Below, piece by piece: positions 16,956-26,185 of a stretch of 64,000 nt of DNA; the first letter of the stretch is position 1; each line of letters opens with the position of its first letter. Source of the DNA: Bacteroidetes bacterium RIFCSPLOWO2_12_FULL_37_12 (GTDB lineage Bacteria; Bacteroidota; Bacteroidia; 2-12-FULL-37-12). The notes below the pieces were generated by a model that worked only from the letters and a program-made list of their open reading frames with translations, was not told where the DNA came from and searched no databases. The stretch covers positions 389,572 to 453,571 of the forward strand of contig MEPC01000024.1 of NCBI GenBank assembly GCA_001769655.1. Reading direction: 5' to 3'. A program made the position numbers and the translations under genes.

Positions 16956-17840
16956 CTATCCTTTTTTAAGTACATACACCACGCTCGAACAAAGATTTGT
17001 ATTCGCTACAGCAATCAAATTGGAAATAAGCCCTCTCAACGCACCGGATAGTAACCGGGTTTTTCCATGCTTGTACTTCTCACTCAGCATGGAAACGTAA
17101 AAAGCATCGAACCACAAAGGATGTTTATTGATGATATAAAAATTATGTTTTGCCATAAGTAATCGCATGGCAATAGGATTAAAGTGCCACAAATGTCTGG
17201 GCACATCCCACGCCGCCCAATAGCGTTCATATACTTTTGAGTCCCAAGAAAGGTGATTGGGAACCGCAATAAAAAGCCAACCCCCGGGCTTTAATAAATT
17301 ATGAAACTTCTCAATGGTCTCATGCAGATTAACTACATGTTCAAGTACATGCCATAACGTTATGACCTGAAATTTTTCTTTTTCAAGTGTATCCATTTCA
17401 TCCGGTTTAAAAATAGTTACTCCATTTTTCTCTTTAGCAATAATTCTTGCTTTCTCCTCCGGTTCTATCCCGACGGCTGACCAGTGATTAACCATGGCAT
17501 TTTTTACAAAGAACCCTGTTCCTGCTCCAAAATCAAGGAGTTTCCCTTTTGGCGAGTAACGATTCAATAAACGGATTTTACTTTTAACCGTTATTCTGCG
17601 AACGTATTGATATAATTTTGCTATGATCCCTTTTTCAGTGTCACTGTGTGAGATATACTCCTCAGAATTATAATAGGATCCTAACTTTTCGGGAGGGGGT
17701 TGTGGCTGAGTAAATTTAAAAGTACATTGCCGGCAGGTAAAAATTTCAAATTCTTCACGGGTGATAGAAAAATCACTCGTTTTCAAAAAGGGAGTAATTT
17801 CAGAAGAACTACAGAGCGGGCAAGTGGAGAGGACATTCAT
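16956..17840 (-). CDS. Class I SAM-dependent methyltransferase with N-terminal zinc finger
   Basis: The start at the ATG at 17840-17838 (MNVLSTCPLC) is chosen because it overlaps the stop of the upstream aminotransferase gene as ATGA, pointing to coupled translation; a longer frame would run 13 codons further. Residues ~6-40 carry CPLC and CRQC, a zinc-binding pair. The methyltransferase fold follows with motif I KLLDFGAGTGFFVKN, AVGIEPEEKA and the post-motif ITLWHVLEHVVNLHETI. The family modifies sugars or other small molecules made by neighbouring sugar enzymes. With the DegT aminotransferase it suggests a surface-glycan or nucleotide-sugar pathway; the substrate is unknown. Confidence 0.8.
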   Translation of the reverse strand: MNVLSTCPLCSSSEITPFLKTSDFSITREEFEIFTCRQCTFKFTQPQPPPEKLGSYYNSEEYISHSDTEKGIIAKLYQYVRRITVKSKIRLLNRYSPKGKLLDFGAGTGFFVKNAMVNHWSAVGIEPEEKARIIAKEKNGVTIFKPDEMDTLEKEKFQVITLWHVLEHVVNLHETIEKFHNLLKPGGWLFIAVPNHLSWDSKVYERYWAAWDVPRHLWHFNPIAMRLLMAKHNFYIINKHPLWFDAFYVSMLSEKYKHGKTRLLSGALRGLISNLIAVANTNLCSSVVYVLKKG

Positions 17841-18982
17841 ATTGAACTCGGTAAAAATACAACTCTTTCCCATAACCATTTTGAATTGGATAAGTCACCT
17901 TTTTGTGCCTGCTTATATACGGGCATTTCAGGTAAAATTCTCCAGATTGGGGATACCATTATTTTATGTTGGTGACAGGTTCCGATAAAATTATTTCTCT
18001 CCCTGAGGTTAGTTAACACTACGGCATTTAACCAGTGGTTAGAAACGTTTTCTACCGGAGGAGTTAACATTGCATAACCGGTTCCCTTAAAAAATATATT
18101 ATATTTTTCAAAAAGTTTCTTTTTCCGTTCTATGAGTTGGGGTAAAGCATTTAACTGAGACAAACCCAATGATGCGTTTATACCGGGCATTCGTAGATTG
18201 TATCCTATTTCTTTATACATGGTTCCATATTGGTGCGGAATCCGTGCATTATCAGATAAATGCCGGATTTTCTGCGCCAGTTTTTTATGCTGAGTTAAAA
18301 CAGCGCCGCCACCGCCCGTAGTCACTACCTTATTTCCATTAAAGCTGATGACCGCAAATTCACCCCACGAACCGGCATGTTTAGTGTCACTAAAACTTCC
18401 CAATGATTGAGCGCCGTCCTCAATTAAAATCATTCCATATCTTTTGCAAAGCGTTTGCAATTCATCCATTGCTCCAATAAACCCTAATGAATGTACCGCC
18501 ATAACGGCTTTAAGGGTTCTTCTGCTTTTTTTGTTGATTAATTTTCCATTTTTAACGGTAGAATTTTTTGTTAACCATTCCTTGAGTTTTTCAATATCCA
18601 TTCCGGTTGTTTTTTTATCTACATCCACAAAAACAGGGTGGGCGCCCAGCATGGTGACACTGTTAGCGGCGGCGATAAAACTAATGGCGGGGAGGATAAC
18701 CTCATCTCCTTCGCTTATTCCAATATATTTCATGGTTAAATATAAACTCATAGTAGCATTAACCATGGCAACGGCATAAGGAATACCTGTTAAACTGATT
18801 AGTTTGTTCTCAAACTCCGTTGTGATTTGTGAATAAGTGGAAATCACTCCTGAGTCGAGGCAATGTTTTATTATCTCCAGTTCATTGGGAAGGAAACTTG
18901 CTACATGCAAAGGAATAGTGTCCTTTGACGGATAAATGTTTTTAACAAATTCGACAAAGTTGGAAGTAAATTCAGGAGGCAT
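17837..18982 (-). CDS. DegT/DnrJ/EryC1/StrS-family aminotransferase
   Basis: The 381-residue PLP enzyme probably transfers an amino group to a nucleotide-linked keto-sugar. Landmarks are NATMSLYLTMKYIGISEGDEVI, PAISFIAAANSVTMLGAHPVFVDVD, the PLP-binding EDGAQSLGS near 188-195 and the lysine 218 in SFNGNKVVTTGGGGA that forms the Schiff base. It lies just before a methyltransferase gene with a 4-bp ATGA overlap. A -7 box precedes it at 19026. The sugar product cannot be told from sequence. Confidence 0.88.
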   Translation of the reverse strand: MPPEFTSNFVEFVKNIYPSKDTIPLHVASFLPNELEIIKHCLDSGVISTYSQITTEFENKLISLTGIPYAVAMVNATMSLYLTMKYIGISEGDEVILPAISFIAAANSVTMLGAHPVFVDVDKKTTGMDIEKLKEWLTKNSTVKNGKLINKKSRRTLKAVMAVHSLGFIGAMDELQTLCKRYGMILIEDGAQSLGSFSDTKHAGSWGEFAVISFNGNKVVTTGGGGAVLTQHKKLAQKIRHLSDNARIPHQYGTMYKEIGYNLRMPGINASLGLSQLNALPQLIERKKKLFEKYNIFFKGTGYAMLTPPVENVSNHWLNAVVLTNLRERNNFIGTCHQHKIMVSPIWRILPEMPVYKQAQKGDLSNSKWLWERVVFLPSSI

Positions 18983-19025
18983 TTGGTTGCGTTTTAAAAA
19001 TAATCTTTAAAAGTTAATTTTTTTT

Positions 19026-19033
19026 CAAATATA
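19026..19033 (-). promoter_or_regulatory. Promoter -7 element of the aminotransferase-methyltransferase operon
   Basis: On the minus strand this reads TATATTTG, matching the -7 consensus, 44 bp before the ATG at 18982. No clear TTG is seen at the -33 position. Confidence 0.45.
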
Positions 19034-19065
19034 CCCATTCATTTTTATAACGTGTCAATTACAAA

Positions 19066-19095
19066 TTACGATTTACGATTTATGATTTACGATTG
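19066..19095. repeat. Heptanucleotide repeat TTACGAT
   Basis: Four period-7 units (TTACGAT, TTACGAT, TTATGAT, TTACGAT) lie in the gap between the Mfd gene end and the aminotransferase start. Nearby (about 19138-19160) is the palindromic CCCCGCTGGCAGGGG. Confidence 0.75.
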
Positions 19096-19188
19096 AATGT
19101 TGAAGTTCTTTGTTTTGCCTGACAATGCAGGAACGTCATGTCCCCCGCTGGCAGGGGTAGGGGGTGGAGTTTCATGATTTTCCATTTT

Positions 19189-22100
19189 CTATTTTCCCAT
19201 CACGATCAAATGACTTTCCAATATCTTTTTTTCCAGATTCACCACCCACTCCAGCGCATGCTGAATATGCAATATGGGTGACACTGAAAACACCAACTTC
19301 CCTTTATCCTGTTTCAACCGGATTCCTTTGGGATTATTTTGTATAAAACTGATCACTGCGTCCGGGATTCCTGATTTGTAAAAAGCGTCATTCGGATCAG
19401 AAATAAAATGAGCGTTCAATTCAAAATTTTTTAATTGTATTTTTTCGAAACCCAGCTTTTCTCCTTTCCATCGAATTCGCACAAGATCCAGCAAGTTATT
19501 TATTTCGCCGGGTAAAGGACCAAAACGGTCAATGAGTTCTCCGCAGAATCTCTCTAAAACAATTTCGTCTTTGATTTTCGAAAGCTCTGTATAAAGCGCC
19601 ATTCGCTCTGTTGTATCTGAAACATATTCTGAGGGAATCAGCGCCTCAAAGTCCGACTCCACCGTGCAGTCAACCGAATAAACCGGTTTGTCCGGCGTAG
19701 TGTCACTGAACAATTCTTTAAATTCGTCTTGTTTTAATTCCCGCATGGCTTCGTCAAGAATCTGATGATAAAGGTCAAAACCAATATCCGCAATAAAACC
19801 ACTTTGTTCGGCGCCCAATAAATTTCCAGCGCCGCGTATATCGAGGTCCCGCATGGCAATGTTAAATCCTGCTCCTAAATATGAAAATTCCTCCAATGCG
19901 CTTAACCGTCTTTTCGCTTCGGAAGTCAGCGAAGTTAACGGAGGAGTAAGCATGTAGCAAAATGCTTTTTTGTTGGAACGTCCTACCCTGCCGCGTAATT
20001 GATGAAGCTCTGATAATCCGAAGGATTGCGCACGGTTGATAATGATGGTGTTTGCATTCGGAACATCCAATCCCGACTCTATCAATGTTGTGGCTACCAA
20101 TACATCGTATTCACCGTGATAAAATTTTATCATTACTTTTTCCAATTCATGACTTTCCATTTTTCCATGGGCAATTCCAATTTTTACGTAAGGACACAAA
20201 CGCTGAATCAGTCCCCCCATTTCCTTGATATCATCAATACGGTTATGAACCAAAAAAACCTGCCCGTTGCGTTGAACTTCAAAGTCAACTGCGTGTTTGA
20301 TTAAGTCCTCTTCAAAAAGATGAATTAATGTTTCAATGGGTTGACGGTTTGGAGGAGGCGTAGTGATCAGTGATAAATCCCGGGAACCCATCAGCGAAAA
20401 TTGCAGTGTTCTGGGTATAGGTGTCGCCGTCAGAGTAAGCGTATCGGCGTTCACCCGCATTTGTTTTAACCGCTCTTTGGCAGTGACACCAAATTTTTGT
20501 TCTTCATCAATGACTAATAATCCCAGGTCTTTAAATTTTACATCTTTGCTTAGCAAACGATGTGTGCCAATAATAATATCAATCTTTCCATCGGTTAAGT
20601 CATTCAATGACGTTTTTATCTGAGCGGTGCTTTTGAAACGGTTGATAAATTCAATGTTGCAGGGAAAATCACGGAGACGTTCTTTAAAGGCGCCGTAGTG
20701 CTGGAAAGCAAGAATGGTTGTAGGTACCAGAATGGCTACCTGTTTATTATCGGCAACGGCTTTGAATGATGCCCGGATAGCCACCTCTGTTTTTCCAAAA
20801 CCCACATCTCCGCAAATCAACCTGTCCATAGGATGCTTGCTTTCCATGTCTTTTTTTACATCGGCAGTGACACTAATCTGGTCGGGGGTATCTTCAAACA
20901 TAAACGAGGACTCAAGCTCTTCCTGGAGATAGGTGTCTTTGGAAAAGGAAAATCCGGGAGACGCTTTTCTCCGGGCATATAGAGAAATCAAATCTTTGGC
21001 AATGTCTTTCACTTTTTTCTTTGCCGCCGATTTCTTTTTTTCCCATTCCTGTGTACCGAGTTTGCTGAGTTGTGGCACATGTCCTTCTTTTCCCGAATAG
21101 CGGGAAATTTTATGGAGCGCATATATACTGACAAACAATAAATCGTTGTCTTTATAAACGAGACGGATTACCTCCTGTTTTTTTCCATTCAATTCGGTTT
21201 TTTGCAATCCGGCGAATTTGCCTATGCCATGATCGGAATGGGTAATGAAATCACCGGGTTTAAGTTCTCTCAATTCTTTAAGCGTGATTGCCTTTCCTGA
21301 GGAATAATGTGTGGGATTATTTCCGGAGTAATACCGTTCAAAAATTTCATGGTCGGTATAACAACAGATTTTATTTTTGAGATCTTTAAATCCTTTACTG
21401 AGCGAACAGGTAATCATGTTGAACTCAAGCGATGGATTGATCTCACTGAAAATGTCTTTCAGTCGCTGGCTTTGTTTAGCGGAATCGGAAAAGATAATAT
21501 TCCGGAAACCCTCTTGCTGGTTTTTTTCTAAATGCTGTGCCACTAAATTAAAATCCTTGCGGAAATTGGGTTGTGACACTGTTGAAAAATTATGACTTTG
21601 CTTGTTTAAATCTTTTGTGGCACTCTTAGTAGTTGTGTCATTAGAATAAGAATGGTCAAGTGTATATGGAGTATTTGCGGGACCAAATTCTATCATGCGC
21701 ATTTTTTGCATCTCCTGTAATAATGTAATGTGATTAGCGATATGTATTCCCGGGTTTGATAAATTAAAATATTGCTTAAAAATTTCACCCAGGTGCGCCA
21801 GATCCCTGCACCAGATAAAAAAAGGAGCACTTTGTCCATTATTTCCGGATGGATGAAGAGCGCCGGGGTTATCTGTTAAGAATGAAAAAAATGTTTGCTC
21901 TTCGGGGTTTGATTCCTGTTTATGAATATCCGGAACTATGTGAATGCTTGTAAATTTTTTCAATGAAAGCTGATTGGTGGGATTAAATGAGCGGATGCTT
22001 TGAATCCGGTCTCCAAAAAATTCGATACGGAATGGATATTCGCTGGAAAAAGAATATACGTCAATAATGCCGCCCCGGACGGAAAATTGTCCGGGTTCAA

Positions 22101-22617
22101 ACACAAAATTGGATGGATGAAAGTGATATTCCTGTAAAAATTCCATGAGTGATTTCTGGGTAAGTGATTCGCCTGTCTGAATGAAAAGGTGATGTTTGCG
22201 CAAGGTTTGTCTTAGCAAAACCATTTCCACCACGGCGTCGGCGCTGGTGACAAGCATGTAATTTTCGGGGGGTTCATTGCTCAAACGGCTGAGAATTTCA
22301 GCTCGTAGTAAAATGTTAGTATTATCGGGATTTTTAGTACGGAAGGGCTGTGAGAAGGAAGGTGGAAAGCACAGTACTTCCCCATCAGGAAGGATACTCC
22401 GGAGATCAGATGCAAAATAGTTTGCTGAATCGGGGTCATCTATGATGATCAGATGACGACCTTTTACATCCGAAAAAACAGCACGGGTGAGAATGGCATC
22501 AAAACTTCCGTAAATTCCATCCAGTGACAGGTTGGATCCGGAACTTTTTAGTGAGTCACATACTATTTTGATTTCCGGGTTATTCCTGTAAAGGGTAATG
22601 ACGTCCTCAATTTTCAA
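19189..22617 (-). CDS. mfd: Transcription-repair coupling factor
   Basis: Mfd removes stalled RNA polymerase and recruits UvrA for nucleotide excision repair. The 1142-residue protein has the UvrB-like N-terminal part (DPDSANYFASDL, QPFRTKNPDN, SVRGGIIDVYSF) and the RNAP-interacting domain (LKPGDFITHSDHGIGKFAGLQK). The RecG-type translocase follows, with Walker A CGDVGFGKTEVAIRA, the DEEQ box (IDEEQKFGV), TATPIPRTLQFSL and the TRG motif QLRGRVGRSNKKAFCYML. The C-terminal TRCF domain ends it. Length is normal (about 1100-1150 aa). It is well supplied with the AGTGNCACT palindrome, in several reading frames. Confidence 0.97.
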   Translation of the reverse strand: MKIEDVITLYRNNPEIKIVCDSLKSSGSNLSLDGIYGSFDAILTRAVFSDVKGRHLIIIDDPDSANYFASDLRSILPDGEVLCFPPSFSQPFRTKNPDNTNILLRAEILSRLSNEPPENYMLVTSADAVVEMVLLRQTLRKHHLFIQTGESLTQKSLMEFLQEYHFHPSNFVFEPGQFSVRGGIIDVYSFSSEYPFRIEFFGDRIQSIRSFNPTNQLSLKKFTSIHIVPDIHKQESNPEEQTFFSFLTDNPGALHPSGNNGQSAPFFIWCRDLAHLGEIFKQYFNLSNPGIHIANHITLLQEMQKMRMIEFGPANTPYTLDHSYSNDTTTKSATKDLNKQSHNFSTVSQPNFRKDFNLVAQHLEKNQQEGFRNIIFSDSAKQSQRLKDIFSEINPSLEFNMITCSLSKGFKDLKNKICCYTDHEIFERYYSGNNPTHYSSGKAITLKELRELKPGDFITHSDHGIGKFAGLQKTELNGKKQEVIRLVYKDNDLLFVSIYALHKISRYSGKEGHVPQLSKLGTQEWEKKKSAAKKKVKDIAKDLISLYARRKASPGFSFSKDTYLQEELESSFMFEDTPDQISVTADVKKDMESKHPMDRLICGDVGFGKTEVAIRASFKAVADNKQVAILVPTTILAFQHYGAFKERLRDFPCNIEFINRFKSTAQIKTSLNDLTDGKIDIIIGTHRLLSKDVKFKDLGLLVIDEEQKFGVTAKERLKQMRVNADTLTLTATPIPRTLQFSLMGSRDLSLITTPPPNRQPIETLIHLFEEDLIKHAVDFEVQRNGQVFLVHNRIDDIKEMGGLIQRLCPYVKIGIAHGKMESHELEKVMIKFYHGEYDVLVATTLIESGLDVPNANTIIINRAQSFGLSELHQLRGRVGRSNKKAFCYMLTPPLTSLTSEAKRRLSALEEFSYLGAGFNIAMRDLDIRGAGNLLGAEQSGFIADIGFDLYHQILDEAMRELKQDEFKELFSDTTPDKPVYSVDCTVESDFEALIPSEYVSDTTERMALYTELSKIKDEIVLERFCGELIDRFGPLPGEINNLLDLVRIRWKGEKLGFEKIQLKNFELNAHFISDPNDAFYKSGIPDAVISFIQNNPKGIRLKQDKGKLVFSVSPILHIQHALEWVVNLEKKILESHLIVMGK

Positions 22618-22656
22618 ATTACTTTTTCGCGCGGGGGACGAAGGTAGGGAATATTT

Positions 22657-22690
22657 TTGATTGAACAGAATAAAAATTTTACTATATTTG
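22657..22690 (+). promoter_or_regulatory. Promoter of the alanine-rich secreted protein gene
   Basis: TTG (22661-22663), a 19-bp spacer and TATATTTG (22683-22690) fit the Bacteroidota consensus closely; a second TTG begins at 22657. The leader to the ATG at 22825 would be long, about 130 bp. Confidence 0.7.
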
Positions 22691-22824
22691 CATTTTCAAT
22701 TTTAATCCTGTTTTGAAATTATTCTGTTCTTTTTTGAATTCCAAAATAATTTTCGATTTCATTTTATAAACTCAACTTGTTTTAATATTCCTGCTTTTCT
22801 TTTAATTATTATTCTCCACTCAAC

Positions 22825-23538
22825 ATGAAAAAAGCTCTTGTTTGCCTTTTCATTTTTTGTTTCCCTTGTTTGATTGCTACTGTGTTTTCCCAGAACACCG
22901 GACTCGAAGGCACTGCCCGGTTAATGCAACAGCAGGCGGAACAATCACAACGATTTGCCGATGACATGAAAAACGGCTTGACTAAAAGTCAGGAGTCCGT
23001 TGCCAATGCAGAAAAAGAACTGCAACGGGCATCGCAAAAAGCGGCTGAGGCGGCAAAAACAGCCAAAGCCGCCGCCGACCAGGCGGCAATTTCTCAAGCC
23101 GATGCCGATGTAACCCAAGCCGCCGCTTATGAGGCAAATAAAAAAGTCCATGACTTGTCGCAACAAGCAATGGAAAATGTAAAAATGATTACTGTCCCCC
23201 AGGGTGATACCGAAATTTTTTCAGATGCCACTCATACCAATCATTCCAATTCTCAAAGCAATGCTCATAAGAAACGGCTTGAGGTTTCCAATTCAGCCGC
23301 CGATGCGGCGCAAAAAGCCGAAGCCGCATTCACCGCCGCCGCCACCGCCGCCGCCGCCCATTCTAAAGCCGCACAAGCCCATGCACTCGCCGCTCAATCC
23401 GCCCAGGAAGCATCCAACGCCGCCCTCTCTCTCCAAAGCGCAAAGTCATCCCTTGCCGCCTCTGAAAAAGCCGCACAAGCCGCTCAAGCCGCCGCCGATG
23501 CCATGAGCCAGGCATTAAAAGCCATTCAAGAGAAATAA
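22825..23538 (+). CDS. Secreted alanine-rich coiled-coil protein
   Basis: The 237-residue protein starts with a signal peptide (MKKALVCLFIFCFPCLIATVFSQ). The remainder is almost entirely helix-forming, in Ala/Gln/Lys heptads (AAEAAKTAKAAADQAAISQ, TAAAAAAAHSKAAQAHA), interrupted near 120-145 by a Thr/Ser/His loop. I do not recognise a family; it resembles alanine-rich helical antifreeze or phasin-like low-complexity proteins only in composition. The DNA is GC-rich with runs of GCC, unlike its neighbours. It has one of the best promoters in the window and a long leader. Function is unknown. Confidence 0.65.
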   Translation: MKKALVCLFIFCFPCLIATVFSQNTGLEGTARLMQQQAEQSQRFADDMKNGLTKSQESVANAEKELQRASQKAAEAAKTAKAAADQAAISQADADVTQAAAYEANKKVHDLSQQAMENVKMITVPQGDTEIFSDATHTNHSNSQSNAHKKRLEVSNSAADAAQKAEAAFTAAATAAAAHSKAAQAHALAAQSAQEASNAALSLQSAKSSLAASEKAAQAAQAAADAMSQALKAIQEK

Positions 23539-23549
23539 ATTTCTTTTGC

Positions 23550-24623
23550 TCAGTTTGAATTTCCAATACTCCTGAGATACGATAGATGTGATTTGAATGC
23601 TTTTGGAAAAGTGGGATATTCGGAATACGGTACATTGTATTCCTGGCATACACTGCGAACAATCCTGCTGAGAGCAGGATAATGCACATGGCTTATTTTG
23701 GGAAACAAATGATGTTCTACCTGAAAATTCAATCCTCCGGTCAACCAGGTAATAATTTTACTGGAGTTTGAAAAATTAGCAGTAGTGGCAACCTGATGCA
23801 ACATCCATTCCTGCTCAAGTTTTTGTGAATTTGGTTCGGGAAGTGGAAATGTTGCGCTTTCAACCAAATGAGCAAGCTGGAAAACCACACTTAAAATCCA
23901 ACCGCAAACAGAGGAAGCCACCAGATAACCGATGATAGATTCCCACAATCCAACTTGCAAAATAGGGATGACTAAAAAAATTAAAAAATACCCGCACTTA
24001 CTTCCCCAGAAAATAAAATGTTCTGCGATAGTGATTTTTTTTATTTTAATGTCACCCACTTTACCTGAAAAATAAATTCTGAAATCCTGAAAAAACACCC
24101 ATAACAAGTAGGTGGAAACATACAACAGAAGAGAATATATATGCTGATACTTATGAAACCAGTATTTCCGTTGATTTATATTGGTTCGAATCCATGGGCG
24201 AATGTCTAAGTCATCATCCAAACCTTCCACGTTTGTATAAGTATGGTGATTGTAATTATGTTTCTGTTTCCAGATGAACGAAATGCCACCCATCAGATTG
24301 AGTGAATAAGCCATGATGTTGTTTAACCTATCATTCGTTGAATAACTTCCGTGAGCGGCATCGTGCATGACGTTAAATCCAATAGCCGCCAGGTTAATGC
24401 CAACCAATGCTGAGAGTAAAATACCCATCCAGGGTGACATGGGTATTAAAATCAAAACTAAATAAATAACACTCAGTGTAGAAAACAAAATAGCGGTCTT
24501 TAAATATAAGGAAAAATTACCTTTTTGATTCCGCTGAATGGATTCAAAATAAGCGCTTATATTTTGTTGTAGGGATGTTTTAAATGTGGAATGTGTTTGA
24601 GAAAAAGTTATCTTTTGTGCCAT
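23550..24623 (-). CDS. Fatty acid desaturase (acyl-CoA/lipid desaturase)
   Basis: The 357-residue membrane di-iron desaturase puts a double bond into a fatty acyl chain. All three histidine boxes are seen: HDAAHGSY, HNYNHHTYTN and QVEHHLFP, with hydrophobic helices around them. Such boxes place it in the FADS/linoleoyl-CoA desaturase-like group. Its start overlaps the end of the DEAD-box helicase gene by 16 bp, so the two are probably cotranscribed. It could be part of cold-adapted membrane control, which the RNA helicase partner would fit, but this is inference. Confidence 0.9.
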   Translation of the reverse strand: MAQKITFSQTHSTFKTSLQQNISAYFESIQRNQKGNFSLYLKTAILFSTLSVIYLVLILIPMSPWMGILLSALVGINLAAIGFNVMHDAAHGSYSTNDRLNNIMAYSLNLMGGISFIWKQKHNYNHHTYTNVEGLDDDLDIRPWIRTNINQRKYWFHKYQHIYSLLLYVSTYLLWVFFQDFRIYFSGKVGDIKIKKITIAEHFIFWGSKCGYFLIFLVIPILQVGLWESIIGYLVASSVCGWILSVVFQLAHLVESATFPLPEPNSQKLEQEWMLHQVATTANFSNSSKIITWLTGGLNFQVEHHLFPKISHVHYPALSRIVRSVCQEYNVPYSEYPTFPKAFKSHLSYLRSIGNSN

Positions 24624-25951
24624 GATGATTTTGAATGGAATTTGTTTGTGGAATACGAATGGTGACTTTTGCGATGGATATTTTTATGTCCGCGCGAGAA
24701 CCCATTTTCAGAAATTGGTCCGGTTGAATGGTTATTGTTCGATTGGTTTTCAGTAGGATGATGTCTGGAATTTTGTGTGTGTTCAACCCTGCTTGTTGTC
24801 TCGTGATGATGACCGGATTTTTGAATATTCCGGAATGGGTGTTCTTGGGTTGGTATGGTATTTCCTGTAAATCTCTGTATATCGAATAATAATCTTTTTT
24901 CTTCAGAACTGCATAACGAAATGGCAGTGCCACTTGCGCCTGCCCTTCCGGTTCTGCCTATACGGTGTACATAAGAATCCGCTTGTTCGGGAATGTCGAA
25001 ATTCACTACATGGCTTAATTCTTTGACATCAATGCCACGGGAAGCAACATCGGTAGCCACGAGAAAAGAAAATTTTCTTTCCTTGAAATCGAGCAATGCC
25101 TTTTGACGGCTTGCCTGTGATTTATTACCGTGAATTGCCTGTGCTTTTATCCCCCCGTTGACCATCAATTTCACTAATTTGTCGGCTCCGTGTTTTGTGC
25201 GTGTAAAAACCAATGCATGCCGGATGGATTGTTCCTGGAAAAGGTGTAAAAGCAAGTTATGCTTGAATGGTTTTTCCACAAAATAAACCGACTCATTCAC
25301 ATTAATCTTATTGTGAGGCGCTGGTTTTATTTCAACTGTGGAAGGATTTTTTAACATGGTTGACGCTAATTTTTTAATTTCGGGAGTAAGTGAGACAGAA
25401 AAAAGCATCGTTTGCCGTTTCTGAGGCACTTTTTCAACTATGCGTTTAATGTCATTGATAAAACCCATGTCAAGCATGCGGTCGGCTTCATCAAAAACGA
25501 GAAATTCAACGGAAGAAAGATGGACAATTCCCTGGTTCATCAGGTCAAGTAAGCGTCCCGGTGTAGCCACCAGAATATCCACTCCTCTGCGAATATCATG
25601 AACCTGATTATATTGGGAAACACCACCGTAAATTACTGTACCTCGTAGCCCCGTATGTTTGCCATACTGGTGAAAGCTATCCGCAATCTGTATAGCCAGT
25701 TCCCTGGTGGGAGCCAGCACAAGTGTGCGTACTACCCGGTGAGGCAATTTTTTCTTACCCATTAATTGCAGGATGGGGAGTGCGAAGGCGGCGGTTTTGC
25801 CGGTTCCAGTTTGAGCCGTGCTGAAAATGTCATGTCCGGCAAGAATAAGCGGAATGGATTTCTCTTGTACTTCAGTGGGGTTTGCATACCCCTTGCTCTT
25901 TATCGCGGTCATAATAGAGGGCGATAAACTCAATTCTTCAAATGTATTCAT
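24608..25951 (-). CDS. DEAD-box ATP-dependent RNA helicase
   Basis: The product is about 447 residues from the ATG at 25951 (MNTFEELSLSPSIM, the usual family opening); an upstream in-frame ATG at 25966 is less likely. Motifs seen are the Q-motif region, AQTGTGKT (Walker A), PTRELA, TPGRLLD, DEAD, RGIDV and HRIGRTGR. Motif III, normally SAT, reads SVS (FSVSLTPE), an unusual change. The C-terminal tail is low-complexity, rich in His, Ser, Arg and Lys, typical of an RNA-binding tail. A good promoter lies about 120 bp upstream. The family acts in ribosome assembly, RNA decay and cold adaptation. Confidence 0.93.
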   Translation of the reverse strand: MNTFEELSLSPSIMTAIKSKGYANPTEVQEKSIPLILAGHDIFSTAQTGTGKTAAFALPILQLMGKKKLPHRVVRTLVLAPTRELAIQIADSFHQYGKHTGLRGTVIYGGVSQYNQVHDIRRGVDILVATPGRLLDLMNQGIVHLSSVEFLVFDEADRMLDMGFINDIKRIVEKVPQKRQTMLFSVSLTPEIKKLASTMLKNPSTVEIKPAPHNKINVNESVYFVEKPFKHNLLLHLFQEQSIRHALVFTRTKHGADKLVKLMVNGGIKAQAIHGNKSQASRQKALLDFKERKFSFLVATDVASRGIDVKELSHVVNFDIPEQADSYVHRIGRTGRAGASGTAISLCSSEEKRLLFDIQRFTGNTIPTQEHPFRNIQKSGHHHETTSRVEHTQNSRHHPTENQSNNNHSTGPISENGFSRGHKNIHRKSHHSYSTNKFHSKSSWHKR

Positions 25952-26067
25952 GGAATTATATAACACTGCCTGTGTTGGTTAAAATTATAGTATAAAACGG
26001 GGTGGAGAAACATTGCCGCGACAGGCAGGATAATTCGGCAGGATAGCTCAACTACGTAAGTTTTTGA

Positions 26068-26098
26068 CAAAGGTACATAAAAATTTTGATACCCACAA
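26068..26098 (-). promoter_or_regulatory. Promoter of the DEAD-box helicase-desaturase operon
   Basis: On the minus strand, TTG (complement of 26096-26098), a 20-bp spacer and TACCTTTG (complement of 26068-26075) fit the Bacteroidota promoter. The untranslated leader would be about 110 bp, as often found for RNA-chaperone genes. Confidence 0.7.
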
Positions 26099-26185
26099 GT
26101 TTTTATCAAACATGGTAATTTTGACTAATTCATTACAGTTCAGTCCAAAATGAAAAAATACAATTTTGTCACAGATTCCTCTCAG

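Noticed and set aside
23204-23506. Proline-rich 100-residue reading frame on the plus strand
   Set aside because: It is another frame of the GCC-rich alanine gene; proline repeats arise from the same DNA.
23662-23680. Palindrome ATCCTGCT-GAG-AGCAGGAT in the desaturase gene
   Set aside because: It encodes conserved family residues (HYPALSRIV region), so it is probably coincidental rather than an inserted element.
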